A stretch of DNA of 64,000 nt from Micromonospora sp. HM5-17 (lineage in GTDB: Bacteria > Actinomycetota > Actinomycetes > Mycobacteriales > Micromonosporaceae): NCBI RefSeq assembly GCF_003762835.1, contig NZ_RJWA01000005.1, positions 62,001-126,000 on the forward strand, written 5' to 3'. Made by a program: the position numbers and the translations under genes. Shown one piece after another: positions 1 through 7,773 of this stretch (position 1 is the stretch's first letter; each line of letters opens with the position of its first letter). The notes under the pieces were generated by a model that was not told the DNA's origin, ran no database searches, and saw nothing but the letters and a program-made list of their open reading frames with translations.

Positions 1-681
1 CGCGCCGAGCAGTTCGTCGGAGACGAAGCGGCGGAAGTCCAGCAACTGGCCGGGATTGCCGAGGTACCGGGTGGCGACGGGGGTGCGGATCTGCTCCCAG
101 TCGGTGTAGTGCTGGCTCCAGAAGCTGGTCGTCCAGGCGTCGTTGAGGGCGTCGAGCCCGCCGTACCGCTCCCGTAGCCAGCGACGGAACGCGGCGGCGA
201 CGTACTCGCAGTGGCAGGTGGTGCCGTACTCGTTGTGCACGTGCCACAGCGCCAGCGCGGGGTGGTCGGCGTACCGCTGGGCGAGGGCGGTGGCGATCCG
301 CCGCGCCGCCGCCCGGTACGCCGGCGCGCTGGCGCAGTAGGTGTCCCGGCTGCCGTGGCTGAGCCGTACGCCGTCGGCGGTGACCGGCAGCGCGTCCGGG
401 TGCCGCAGCGAGAACCACGGCGGTGGGGCGGCGGTGGGCGTCGCGAGCGCCACCCGGATGCCGCCCGCGTGCAGCAGGTCCAGCACCCGGTCCAGCCAGT
501 CGAAGTCGTACCGGCCGGGCTCGGGCTCCAGCCGGGACCAGGCGAAGACGCCGACGGTGACGAGGGTAACCCGGGCCCGGCGCATCAGGGCGACGTCCTC
601 CGGCCAGAGCTCGGCCGGCCACTGCTCGGGGTTGTAGTCCCCGCCGTAGCAGAGCCCGGTCAGCCCCTTCGGCCACCGCAT
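1..681 (-). CDS. GH42 beta-galactosidase, N-terminal part (runs off window)
   Basis: Hydrolyses terminal beta-galactosides, or in some members alpha-L-arabinosides. The 227 residues visible on the minus strand form the start of the GH42 TIM barrel. The acid/base glutamate is E151 in the HVHNEYG motif. Cysteines C116, C156 and C158 match the zinc-binding cluster of many GH42 enzymes. There is no signal peptide, so it is probably cytoplasmic and acts on imported oligosaccharides. The start at 681 is supported by GGGAGGA about six bases upstream. It is divergent from the GH31 gene. The C-terminal barrel and trimerisation domain lie beyond the left edge. The family call is firm; the substrate is not known. 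Confidence 0.9.
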   Translation of the reverse strand, partial: MRWPKGLTGLCYGGDYNPEQWPAELWPEDVALMRRARVTLVTVGVFAWSRLEPEPGRYDFDWLDRVLDLLHAGGIRVALATPTAAPPPWFSLRHPDALPVTADGVRLSHGSRDTYCASAPAYRAAARRIATALAQRYADHPALALWHVHNEYGTTCHCEYVAAAFRRWLRERYGGLDALNDAWTTSFWSQHYTDWEQIRTPVATRYLGNPGQLLDFRRFVSDELLGA

Positions 682-862
682 CGGCGTCCTCCCAATGGGC
701 TTTTGTTGAGGGTCCAGTCAAAGTAGACGGGATGGCGTACCCCGTCAACGGTCGGGTCTTTCCCGCCGGCGGTGACGGCGAGACCGACTTCGCAGACGGT
801 GCAGGCCGGCGACGGAGGGCGCGCGGACCGACGGGGGGCGGCCCCCGGCCGGGCACCCGGCG

Positions 863-894
863 TTGACAGTTTGTTGGGTTACCAAAGAAACTAA
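863..894 (+). promoter_or_regulatory. XylR/ROK-type operator over a candidate promoter for the GH31 gene
   Basis: A 25-bp interrupted palindrome at 868-892 (left arm AGTTTGTTGGGT, right arm ACCAAAGAAACT) closely resembles the TTAGTTTGT...ACAAACTAA site of Bacillus XylR. It agrees at 19 of 25 positions with the site at 9541-9565. A consensus-like TTGACA at 863-868 sits at its left edge, so bound repressor would cover the -35/-10 spacer. A much weaker look-alike at 700-726 lies upstream of the GH42 gene. Otherwise the 682-1050 gap holds no gene I can support. Confidence 0.7.
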
Positions 895-1050
895 GGGAGT
901 CCGGCGGGACCGCGCGGCCGGGCGCCGGCCACCCCGGCGACCCGGGCGGGCGGACGACCGGGCAGGCGGACGAGTCGCGACGTGTCCGACTCCGGGTCGG
1001 CACCGGTCGCCGTCCACGTCACAACCGCGCCCGGGAGCCGAGGAGACCGC

Positions 1051-3396
1051 ATGCCGTACCGACCGCCCCTGGTGCCGCACGAGACCTTCGTCGCCGACCC
1101 GCCCGACCTACCGGTCCGGGCCCCCGGCGAGGAGGGGCTCTCCGCGCTGACCCGGGCCGAGGTGCTCGGCACCGACACCGCCGGGGTCAGCCTCAAGGCC
1201 GGCACCTCCGACGGCGGTTCGCTCACGGTCCGGATCAGCGCGGCCGGCGAGGGCGTCATCCGGGTACGGCTCAGTGAGGACCCGCTGGCCCGGGGCCGGG
1301 CCGCCCGGGCGCTGCCGCTGGTGCGGCCGCAGCCGTACGTCGCCGGCGTCCGGGTCGACGGCGACCGGGTACGCGTCGACGCCGGCGCGGTCGTCGCCGA
1401 GCTTCACCTCGACCCCTGGCACCTGCGCTTCGTCGACCGCACCGGCGCACCGCTGCTGGAGCAGAGCCGGGGCGAGCAGGACATCAGTGGCCGGCTCCGG
1501 ACCCTCCCCTTCGGCCGCTCCCTCGTCGACGGCGCGGTCGCCGCGTACCACGAGAGTTTCGTCGCGCCCGGCGACGAACGCTTCGTCGGCCTCGGCGAGA
1601 AGTTCACCCCGCTGGACAAGCGGGGGCAGCGGGCGCTGATGTGGAACTTCGACGCCTTCGGCAGCGAGTCCGACCGGGCGCACAAGAACGTCCCGCTCTA
1701 CCTCTCCAACCGCGGCTACGGGATCCTGGTGGACAGCGGGATGCCGGTCGAGTTCGACATCTGCCAGTCGACGCACAGCTGCGTCCAGATCCTGGTTCCC
1801 GACGACCTGATCGACTACTACGTCCTCGCCGGCCCCACCCCGGCGGAGATCCTCGACCGGTACGACGCCCTGACCTGCCGCCCCGCGCTCCCGCCGAAGT
1901 GGGCCTTCGGCACCTGGATCTCCTCCGGCTTCGTCCGGGACAGCCAGGAGCGGGTGCTGGACCGGGCCCGCCGGATCCGCGAACGTGGCATCCCCTGCGA
2001 CGTACTGCACCTGGACTGCTACTGGCAGGTCGCCGGCGCCTGGTCGGACCTGCGCTGGGATACGGCACAGTTCCCCGACCCGGCCGGGATGCTGGCGACC
2101 CTGGCCGCGCAGGGTTTCCGGGTCTGCCTCTGGATCAACCCGTACGTGATGACCGGCAGCCCCCGGTACGCCGAGGCCGCCGAGGCCGGCTACTTCCTGC
2201 GCCGGCCGGACGGATCGGTCTACGTCGCCGACACCTGGCACGGCAGCCATCCGGCCGGCGCCATCATCGACTTCACCAACCCGGCCGCGGTGGAGTGGTT
2301 CACCGGCCTGCTCCGCCCGCTGCTGGCGCAGGGCGTCGCCGTCCTCAAGACCGACTTCGCCGAGGGTGTCCCGGCGGACGCGGTGGCGAGCAACGGGATG
2401 ACCGGGGTCGAGCTGCACAACGTCTACAGCCTGCTCTTCAACGACGTCGTCTCGGCGGTCACCGAGGAGGTCGTCGGGCATCGGATGGTCTGGGCTCGCT
2501 CGTCGTACCTGGGCGGGCAGCGGCACGCGGCACAGTGGAGCGGCGACGTGAACGCGACGTACCCGGCGATGGCCAGTACGCTGCGCGGCGGGCTGAGCCA
2601 CGGCCTCTCCGGGGTGCCGTTCTGGAGCCACGACACCGGGGGTTTCCACGGCACGCCGACGCCCGATCTCTACGTGCGCTGGGCGCAGTTCGGGGCCCTC
2701 TCGCCCCTGGTGCGGTTCCACGGCACCACGAGTCGGCTGCCGTGGGACTTTCCCGCCGAGGCCGAGCGGGGCGCGGTCGACGCGCTCCGGCTGCGGTACC
2801 GGCTGCTGCCGTACCTCTACTCGGCGGCGGTGACGGCAGCCCGGACCGGTACGCCGATGCTGCGGGCTCTGCTGGTCGACTCGCCGGACGATCCGGCGGC
2901 GTGGGGTGCCGAACTGGAGTACCGGCTCGGGACGGACCTGCTGGTCGCCCCAATGATCAGTCCGGATGGCCGCCGGTACGTCTACCTTCCCGCGGGCGAG
3001 TGGGTGGACTTCTGGACCGGCGAGGTGCACCCCGGGGGCCGGCATCTGCGGGTGTCCCGGCCGTTGGAGCAGATTCCGCTCTTCGTCCGGTACGGCGCGC
3101 TGATCCCGGTGGCTCCGCCCGCCGACCGGGTCGGCGACGGCCCGTTCCCCCGGGTCACGCTGCTGAGCTGGGGAGCGGTCGACGCCGAGGTGACGATTCA
3201 CGACGTCGACGGGGACACCACTGTCCGGGCCTGTCGTTCGGGCGACGAGTTCCGGGTCGAGGTAGACGGGCCGCTCTCGATCGACGGTGTCGCGTTCGCC
3301 CGGGTGAGCGGCGCCCGGCTACCCGCGCGGCTGGTCTGTGACGGCGAGGTCACCGCCCCGGTGCGCCTCGACGGGCTGCCGGTCGCGCAGGGCTGA
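1051..3396 (+). CDS. GH31 glycoside hydrolase, alpha-xylosidase (YicI)-like
   Basis: Retaining alpha-glycosidase of 781 residues; the YicI subgroup releases alpha-xylose from xyloglucan oligosaccharides. The order is an N-terminal beta-sandwich, a TIM barrel (about residues 270-600) and C-terminal beta domains. The predicted nucleophile is D435 in KTDFAEG and the acid/base is D499 in WSGD. No signal peptide is visible, so it should act on imported substrate. ATG 1051 is chosen because GAGGAG lies five bases upstream; an in-frame ATG at 982 has poor coding character. The XylR-like operator in front links it to the ROK repressor and ABC importer about 6 kb away. Alpha-xylosidase rather than alpha-glucosidase is inferred from overall similarity and that operator. 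Confidence 0.88.
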   Translation: MPYRPPLVPHETFVADPPDLPVRAPGEEGLSALTRAEVLGTDTAGVSLKAGTSDGGSLTVRISAAGEGVIRVRLSEDPLARGRAARALPLVRPQPYVAGVRVDGDRVRVDAGAVVAELHLDPWHLRFVDRTGAPLLEQSRGEQDISGRLRTLPFGRSLVDGAVAAYHESFVAPGDERFVGLGEKFTPLDKRGQRALMWNFDAFGSESDRAHKNVPLYLSNRGYGILVDSGMPVEFDICQSTHSCVQILVPDDLIDYYVLAGPTPAEILDRYDALTCRPALPPKWAFGTWISSGFVRDSQERVLDRARRIRERGIPCDVLHLDCYWQVAGAWSDLRWDTAQFPDPAGMLATLAAQGFRVCLWINPYVMTGSPRYAEAAEAGYFLRRPDGSVYVADTWHGSHPAGAIIDFTNPAAVEWFTGLLRPLLAQGVAVLKTDFAEGVPADAVASNGMTGVELHNVYSLLFNDVVSAVTEEVVGHRMVWARSSYLGGQRHAAQWSGDVNATYPAMASTLRGGLSHGLSGVPFWSHDTGGFHGTPTPDLYVRWAQFGALSPLVRFHGTTSRLPWDFPAEAERGAVDALRLRYRLLPYLYSAAVTAARTGTPMLRALLVDSPDDPAAWGAELEYRLGTDLLVAPMISPDGRRYVYLPAGEWVDFWTGEVHPGGRHLRVSRPLEQIPLFVRYGALIPVAPPADRVGDGPFPRVTLLSWGAVDAEVTIHDVDGDTTVRACRSGDEFRVEVDGPLSIDGVAFARVSGARLPARLVCDGEVTAPVRLDGLPVAQG

Positions 3397-3401
3397 AGGT
3401 C

Positions 3402-3436
3402 GGGACGGGGTGCCCAGGTGGGGGGCGCCCCGTCCC
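3402..3436. terminator. Hairpin terminator after the GH31 gene
   Basis: GGGACGGGG at 3402-3410 pairs perfectly with CCCCGTCCC at 3428-3436, a 9-bp GC stem directly after the GH31 stop. There is no strong U tract, which is common for actinobacterial terminators. It lies between convergent genes. Confidence 0.6.
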
Positions 3437-3459
3437 TCCTTCGCGGCCGGCCGCTGCCG

Positions 3460-3531
3460 TCCGGTCCCGGCCGGTCCGGCCCGTCCTGGTCCGGGGTGAC
3501 CCGCTCCGGTCCCGGCCGGTCCGGCCCGTCC
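3460..3531. repeat. 27-bp exact direct repeat between convergent genes
   Basis: The 27-bp unit beginning TCCGGTCCCGGCC occurs at 3460-3486 and again, identically, at 3505-3531, offset 45 bp. The unit is internally repetitive (CCGGTCC, CCGGCC). It is non-coding and lies between the GH31 terminator and the end of the MFS gene. Confidence 0.7.
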
Positions 3532-3586
3532 CAATGGTGGCCGACGCCGGGCGGCGGACCCGGCGCTCCGCCCGTACTCCGGCTGG

Positions 3587-5065
3587 TCAGGCGGTCGCGG
3601 CCGCCGGGTCGGGGGTCGGTGCTTCCACCGCCTCCTCCGGTTCCGTCCCGGCCGGCCGGGACGGCTGGCGGAGCACCGCCGCCGCGAGCACGAGGGCGGC
3701 GGCGAGGAGCCCGACCGCGACGGTGAACGCCAGCCGGTATCCGCCGGTCAGGGCCGCCGCCGCGGACGTACCGGCGCCGAGCAGGTCCTCGGTGCGCGCG
3801 GCGGCGAGCGTGGAGAGCACCGCGACCCCGGCCGCCATACCGACCTGCTGGGTGGTGTTGAACAGACCCGAGGCGAGCCCGGCGTCGTCGGCGCGGGCCC
3901 CGGACATGCCGAGCGCGGTCAGCGCCGGCAGGGCGAGCCCGAAGCCGGCGGCGCAGAGCATCACCGGTAGCAGGTCGGTCAGGTAGTCGGCGTGTACCGG
4001 AATCCGGGCCAGCAGGCCGAACACCCCCATCAGCAGGACCAGCCCGACCAGCAGGACCCGGCGCTCACCGAACCGGGCGATGAGCCGGGCCGAGATGCCG
4101 AGTGAGACGACGCCGATCACCACCGCGGCCGGCAGCATGGCCAGCCCGGTGCCGGCGGCGCTGTAGTTCAGGACCCGCTGCAGGTAGAGCGCGACGAGGA
4201 CCTGGAAGCTGAAGCAGGCGGCGACCATCAGGACCTGCACCAGGTTGGCCCCGGCCACGGCGCGCGAGCGGAGGATCCGCAGGGGCATCAGCGGCTGCCG
4301 GGCGGTGGCCTGCCGGACCACGAAGCCGGTGAGCAGGGCGAGGGTGAGGAGCCCGAGCCCGAGGGTCGACCCGGCGGTCCAGCCCACGGCCTCGACCCGG
4401 ACGACCGTGAAGATGCCGAGCATCAGGCCGGCGGTGACCAGCAGCGCGCCGAGGACGTCGGCGCCGGCGGCCAGGCCGATCCCGCGGTCCGCCGGCAGGA
4501 CGGGCAGCGCGACCGCCAGCGTCGCGAGGCCGATCGGCAGGTTGATGAAGAAGATCCAGTGCCAGCCCAGCGCGTCGGTCAACACGCCGCCGAGGACCGA
4601 GCCGAGCGAGGCGCCGGCGGCGCCGGTGAAGCTGAACACCGCGATGGCGCGGGCCCGCTCCCCGGGGTCGGGGAAGAGCGTCACGAGGATCCCCAGGCCG
4701 ACCGCGGTTGCCGCCGCGCTGCCGATCCCCTGCAGGAAGCGGGCGACGATCAGCACCGCCGGCGTCGTGGCCAGGCCGGCGAGCACCGAGGCGGCGGTGA
4801 AGACCGCCGTGCCGGCGAGGAAGACCCGGGTACGACCGAGCAGGTCGCCGAGCCGGCCGGCCAGCAGCAGGAGGCTGCCGAAGGCGATGAGGTAGGCGTT
4901 GACCACCCAGCTGAGGCTGGCGGGCGAGAAGGCGAGGTCGTCCTGGATGGCCGGCATCGCCACCGTCACGATGCTGCCGTCGAGGATGGTCATCAGCGTC
5001 GCCGTGGCGATCACCGCAAGGGCGAGCCAACGGGATCGGGGCGACGGGGCAGGTGGTACGGACAC
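3587..5065 (-). CDS. MFS transporter, DHA2 (EmrB/QacA) drug-proton antiporter type
   Basis: A 492-residue integral membrane protein with about 14 hydrophobic helices, the DHA2 layout. The first helix follows the basic stretch SPRSRWLALAV. Motif A-like LAGRLGDLLGRTRVF lies after helix 2, and a proline/glycine-rich antiporter segment lies near FTGAAGASLGSVLGGVL. It probably exports a small hydrophobic compound by proton antiport. The MarR gene lies directly upstream on the same strand, separated by 73 bp that contain an inverted repeat. This is the usual repressor-pump arrangement, in which ligand binding by MarR would relieve repression. The exported substrate cannot be told from sequence. Confidence 0.9.
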   Translation of the reverse strand: MSVPPAPSPRSRWLALAVIATATLMTILDGSIVTVAMPAIQDDLAFSPASLSWVVNAYLIAFGSLLLLAGRLGDLLGRTRVFLAGTAVFTAASVLAGLATTPAVLIVARFLQGIGSAAATAVGLGILVTLFPDPGERARAIAVFSFTGAAGASLGSVLGGVLTDALGWHWIFFINLPIGLATLAVALPVLPADRGIGLAAGADVLGALLVTAGLMLGIFTVVRVEAVGWTAGSTLGLGLLTLALLTGFVVRQATARQPLMPLRILRSRAVAGANLVQVLMVAACFSFQVLVALYLQRVLNYSAAGTGLAMLPAAVVIGVVSLGISARLIARFGERRVLLVGLVLLMGVFGLLARIPVHADYLTDLLPVMLCAAGFGLALPALTALGMSGARADDAGLASGLFNTTQQVGMAAGVAVLSTLAAARTEDLLGAGTSAAAALTGGYRLAFTVAVGLLAAALVLAAAVLRQPSRPAGTEPEEAVEAPTPDPAAATA

Positions 5066-5101
5066 AGGTCCTCCTGTCGAGTAGGCGCGACAGAAGGAAA
5101 G

Positions 5102-5133
5102 TAGCAGATAGTTTTGTTGTAGACGATCTGCTA
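5102..5133. promoter_or_regulatory. Inverted repeat, probable MarR operator
   Basis: TAGCAGAT (5102-5109) and ATCTGCTA (5126-5133) are perfect 8-bp arms separated by 16 bp. They lie in the short gap between the MarR gene and the downstream MFS gene. This AT-richer patch stands out from its surroundings. Arms this far apart would place half-sites about two helical turns apart. Confidence 0.55.
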
Positions 5134-5138
5134 GAGAT

Positions 5139-5627
5139 CTAGCTCTCCCGCTGGCGGGCCCGGCGGACCTGCTGGGGCCCCTCGACCGGCTCGGCGAGGT
5201 GACCGGTGGCCAGCCGGGTCAGGGCGCGGACCAGGACCTCCCGTTCCTCGGCCGGAAGCGTCGCCAGCACCTCGCGGTGCACCCGGTCGACGATCTCCTG
5301 GCTACGCACGGCCACCCGGGCTCCCTCCTCGGTGACCGTGATGATCCGGGCCCGCCGGTCCGTGCCGGAAGGCCGCCGCTCCGCCAACCCCGCCCGCTCC
5401 AACGCGTCGACGGTCACCACCATCGTGGTCTTGTCGATGTCGCCGAGCTCGGCGAGCTGGGCCTGGGTCCGCTCCTCGGCCATGGCGTGCACCAGCACAC
5501 AGTGCATCCGCGCGGTGAGCCCCACCTCGGCCAGCGCCGCCGCCATCCGGGTACGCAGCACGTGGCTGGTGTGGTCCAGGAGATACGACAGGTCCGGTTC
5601 ACGCCGGGTCGGGGCGATGGCGGTCAT
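5139..5627 (-). CDS. MarR-family transcriptional regulator
   Basis: A 162-residue winged-helix dimeric repressor. Helices around SYLLDHTSHVLRTRMAAAL form the dimer interface. The winged helix spans about residues 45-110, with DIDKTTMVVTVDALERAGLA as the recognition region and RRPSGTDRRARII as the basic wing. It precedes the MFS exporter and probably represses it. ATG 5627 is chosen by family length. An in-frame GTG at 5654 would overlap the ABC permease stop as GTGA and add nine residues. Neither start has a clear ribosome site. Confidence 0.85.
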   Translation of the reverse strand: MTAIAPTRREPDLSYLLDHTSHVLRTRMAAALAEVGLTARMHCVLVHAMAEERTQAQLAELGDIDKTTMVVTVDALERAGLAERRPSGTDRRARIITVTEEGARVAVRSQEIVDRVHREVLATLPAEEREVLVRALTRLATGHLAEPVEGPQQVRRARQRES

Positions 5628-5650
5628 GTCACGAGGATAGGCGGAGCGGG

Positions 5651-6583
5651 TCACCCCTTGACCGCGCCGACGATCACGCCCTTGACGAAGTGTCGCTGCA
5701 CGAACGGATAGACCAGGACGATCGGCGCGACCGTCACCACCACCACCGCCATCTTGATCGCCAGGGTCGGGGGCATCGCGGCGCCGACCACGCCGGAGGT
5801 GCTCGGCGACTGCCCGGCCAGGATGAAGCTCTGCAACACCCGCTGGCTCGGGAACTTCGCGTTGTCGTCGATGTAGAGCAGCGCGGTGAACCAGACGTTC
5901 CAGTAGCCGACGGCGTAGAAGAGCCCGACCACGGCGATGACCGCCCTGGACAGCGGCAGCACGATCCGGGCCAGGATCCGGAACTCCCCCGCCCCGTCGA
6001 TCCGGGCGCTGTCGAGCAGTTCGCCGGGGAGGTTCTGGAAGAACGCCCGGAGCACCACCAGGTTGAAGACGCTGATCGCGCTCGGCAGGATCAGCGCCCA
6101 GAGGCTGTCCTTCAGCCCGAGCCCGGTCACCACGAGATAGCTCGGCACCATGCCCGGATAGACCAGGAAGGTCAGCAGGAAGTAGAGCAGCAGGCCCCGG
6201 TGCCCCACCGAGCCGGGCCGGGAGAGCCCGTACGCGGCCAGCACGGTCAGGGTCAGGCTCACCGCCGTACCCGCCGTGGTGACCAGGGCGCTGATCCAGA
6301 GTGCCTGGGTGATCTGGCCACCCGAGAAGATCGTCACGTACGCCGAGACGTCGATCTCCCTCGGCACCAGCACCAGGCCGCCGGCCTCGTTGATGGTCTC
6401 CTGGGACGCCAGGCTGGTGACCAGCACCACCCAGAGCGGGATCAGCACCGCCAGCACCACGCCGGCCAGCAGGCCGCCCCGGGCGACCTGGCCGGCCATG
6501 CTCGGCGGCTCCTCCCAGGCCGGACGGCGGCCCCGGCCGCGCCGCGTCCCCGCGCCGGCGGGACGCCGATCCGTCACCGTCAT
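5651..6583 (-). CDS. Carbohydrate ABC transporter permease, CUT1 (MalG/LplC-like)
   Basis: A 310-residue inner-membrane subunit with six predicted helices after a basic N-terminus. The EAA coupling motif occurs around ELLDSARIDGAGEFRILARIVLPLSRAV (written here as its two parts, ELLDSARIDGAGEF and RILARIVLPLSRAV), which contacts the ATPase. It pairs with the permease encoded upstream (ATGA overlap at 6580-6583) and the lipoprotein. No ATPase gene is present, as is common in actinobacteria, where a shared MsiK-type ATPase serves several CUT1 importers. The LplC-like subgroup often imports xylo- or complex oligosaccharides, consistent with the neighbouring glycosidases. Confidence 0.9.
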   Translation of the reverse strand: MTVTDRRPAGAGTRRGRGRRPAWEEPPSMAGQVARGGLLAGVVLAVLIPLWVVLVTSLASQETINEAGGLVLVPREIDVSAYVTIFSGGQITQALWISALVTTAGTAVSLTLTVLAAYGLSRPGSVGHRGLLLYFLLTFLVYPGMVPSYLVVTGLGLKDSLWALILPSAISVFNLVVLRAFFQNLPGELLDSARIDGAGEFRILARIVLPLSRAVIAVVGLFYAVGYWNVWFTALLYIDDNAKFPSQRVLQSFILAGQSPSTSGVVGAAMPPTLAIKMAVVVVTVAPIVLVYPFVQRHFVKGVIVGAVKG

Positions 6584-7773
6584 GACCGCGAATACACCCC
6601 CCGCTCGCCGAGGGCGTGGGCGAACCGGTTGGCCGCCAGGATCAGCACCAGCCCGACCACCGCCTTGAACAACCCGGCCGCCGCCCCGTACCCGTAGTTC
6701 CCGGTCGTGATCCCCTGGTGGTAGACGAAGGTGTCCAGCACCTCGGCGGCCTGCCGGCCGACCGCGTCCCGCTGGAGCAGGAACTGCTCGAATCCGACCG
6801 AGAGCGCGTCACCGAGCCGCAGGATCAGCAGCAGGACGATCACCGACCGCAGGCCGGGCAGGGTCACGTGCCAGAGCCGCCGCCACCGTCCGGCCCCGTC
6901 CACCGCCGCCGCCTCGTAGAGGTGTGGGTCGATGGTGGAGAGCGCCGCCAGGAAGACGATCGTGCCCCAGCCGACGTCCTTCCACACCGTCTCGGCGGTG
7001 ACCAGCACGATGAAGGTGTCCGGATTGGACATGATGTCCCACGGCTCGAGGCCGACGTTGCGCAGCGTCTGGGCGAGCAGTCCCGCGCCGCCGAACATCT
7101 GCACGAAGAACGTCACCACCAGCACCCAGCTGAAGAAGTGCGGCAGGTAGACGACGCTCTGCACGAAGGCGCGCAGTCGTGCGGAGAGGATGCCGTTGAG
7201 CATGATCGCCAGGGCGACCGGCAGCGGGAAGTAGAAGACCAGCTGGAAGCCGGTGATCGAGAGGGTGTTCCAGAACGCGTCCCAGAACGCCGGATCGCCG
7301 AAGAGCGCCTCGAAGTTGCCGAACCCGATCCACGCGCTGGCGAGGAACGCCTCCAGCGGGCTGTCCCCGGCGTACGGGTTGTAGTCCTGGAACGCGACGA
7401 CGTTGCCGAGCGTGGGCACGTAGTGGAAGACCAGCAGCAGCAGGGCGGCCGGGGTGACCATCACCAGCAGCGGCCAGTCCCGGCGCAGCCGGGCGCGCAG
7501 CGGGAGCCGGGAGCCGTACCGGCCTCGCCGGCCGCGGCGTGCCGCCGTGCCGTCCCGCCGGTACGCTCGCGCACCGCGGTGCGGCGCGGCCGTCGCTCCG
7601 GCCGGCGGCCGCGCGGGTCCGCCGCCGCGCCGCGGCCGTGCGCGGTCGTCGGGGGTGGGCTCCGCGCCCGGGTCGCGCTCCGCCGCTCCGGTGGCCCCTA
7701 CCGGGTGGGGTGGGCCCGCGCCACCGACCCGGTCGGTCGAGTCGCCGGGCCGGGCCGCCTCCCGGGTGCTCAT
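6580..7773 (-). CDS. Carbohydrate ABC transporter permease, CUT1 (MalF/LplB-like)
   Basis: A 397-residue partner permease. The first about 95 residues are disordered and rich in Pro, Gly, Ala and Arg. Six helices follow, starting at LLVMVTPAALLLLVFHYVP. The EAA loop reads YEAAAVDGAGRWRRLWHVTL. Start and stop codons overlap those of the flanking transporter genes (ATGA at both ends), so the three genes are translated as a coupled unit. The long disordered N-terminus is unusual, and an internal start closer to the first helix cannot be excluded, but the overlap with the upstream stop supports ATG 7773. Confidence 0.88.
   Translation of the reverse strand: MSTREAARPGDSTDRVGGAGPPHPVGATGAAERDPGAEPTPDDRARPRRGGGPARPPAGATAAPHRGARAYRRDGTAARRGRRGRYGSRLPLRARLRRDWPLLVMVTPAALLLLVFHYVPTLGNVVAFQDYNPYAGDSPLEAFLASAWIGFGNFEALFGDPAFWDAFWNTLSITGFQLVFYFPLPVALAIMLNGILSARLRAFVQSVVYLPHFFSWVLVVTFFVQMFGGAGLLAQTLRNVGLEPWDIMSNPDTFIVLVTAETVWKDVGWGTIVFLAALSTIDPHLYEAAAVDGAGRWRRLWHVTLPGLRSVIVLLLILRLGDALSVGFEQFLLQRDAVGRQAAEVLDTFVYHQGITTGNYGYGAAAGLFKAVVGLVLILAANRFAHALGERGVYSRS

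Noticed and set aside
700-726. Third XylR-like operator before the GH42 gene
   Set aside because: Only scattered positions match and the two arms do not pair well; kept only as a remark under the GH31 operator.
1108-3201. Long minus-strand frame opposite the GH31 gene
   Set aside because: The sense strand has complete GH31 catalytic motifs; the antisense frame has no recognisable domain.
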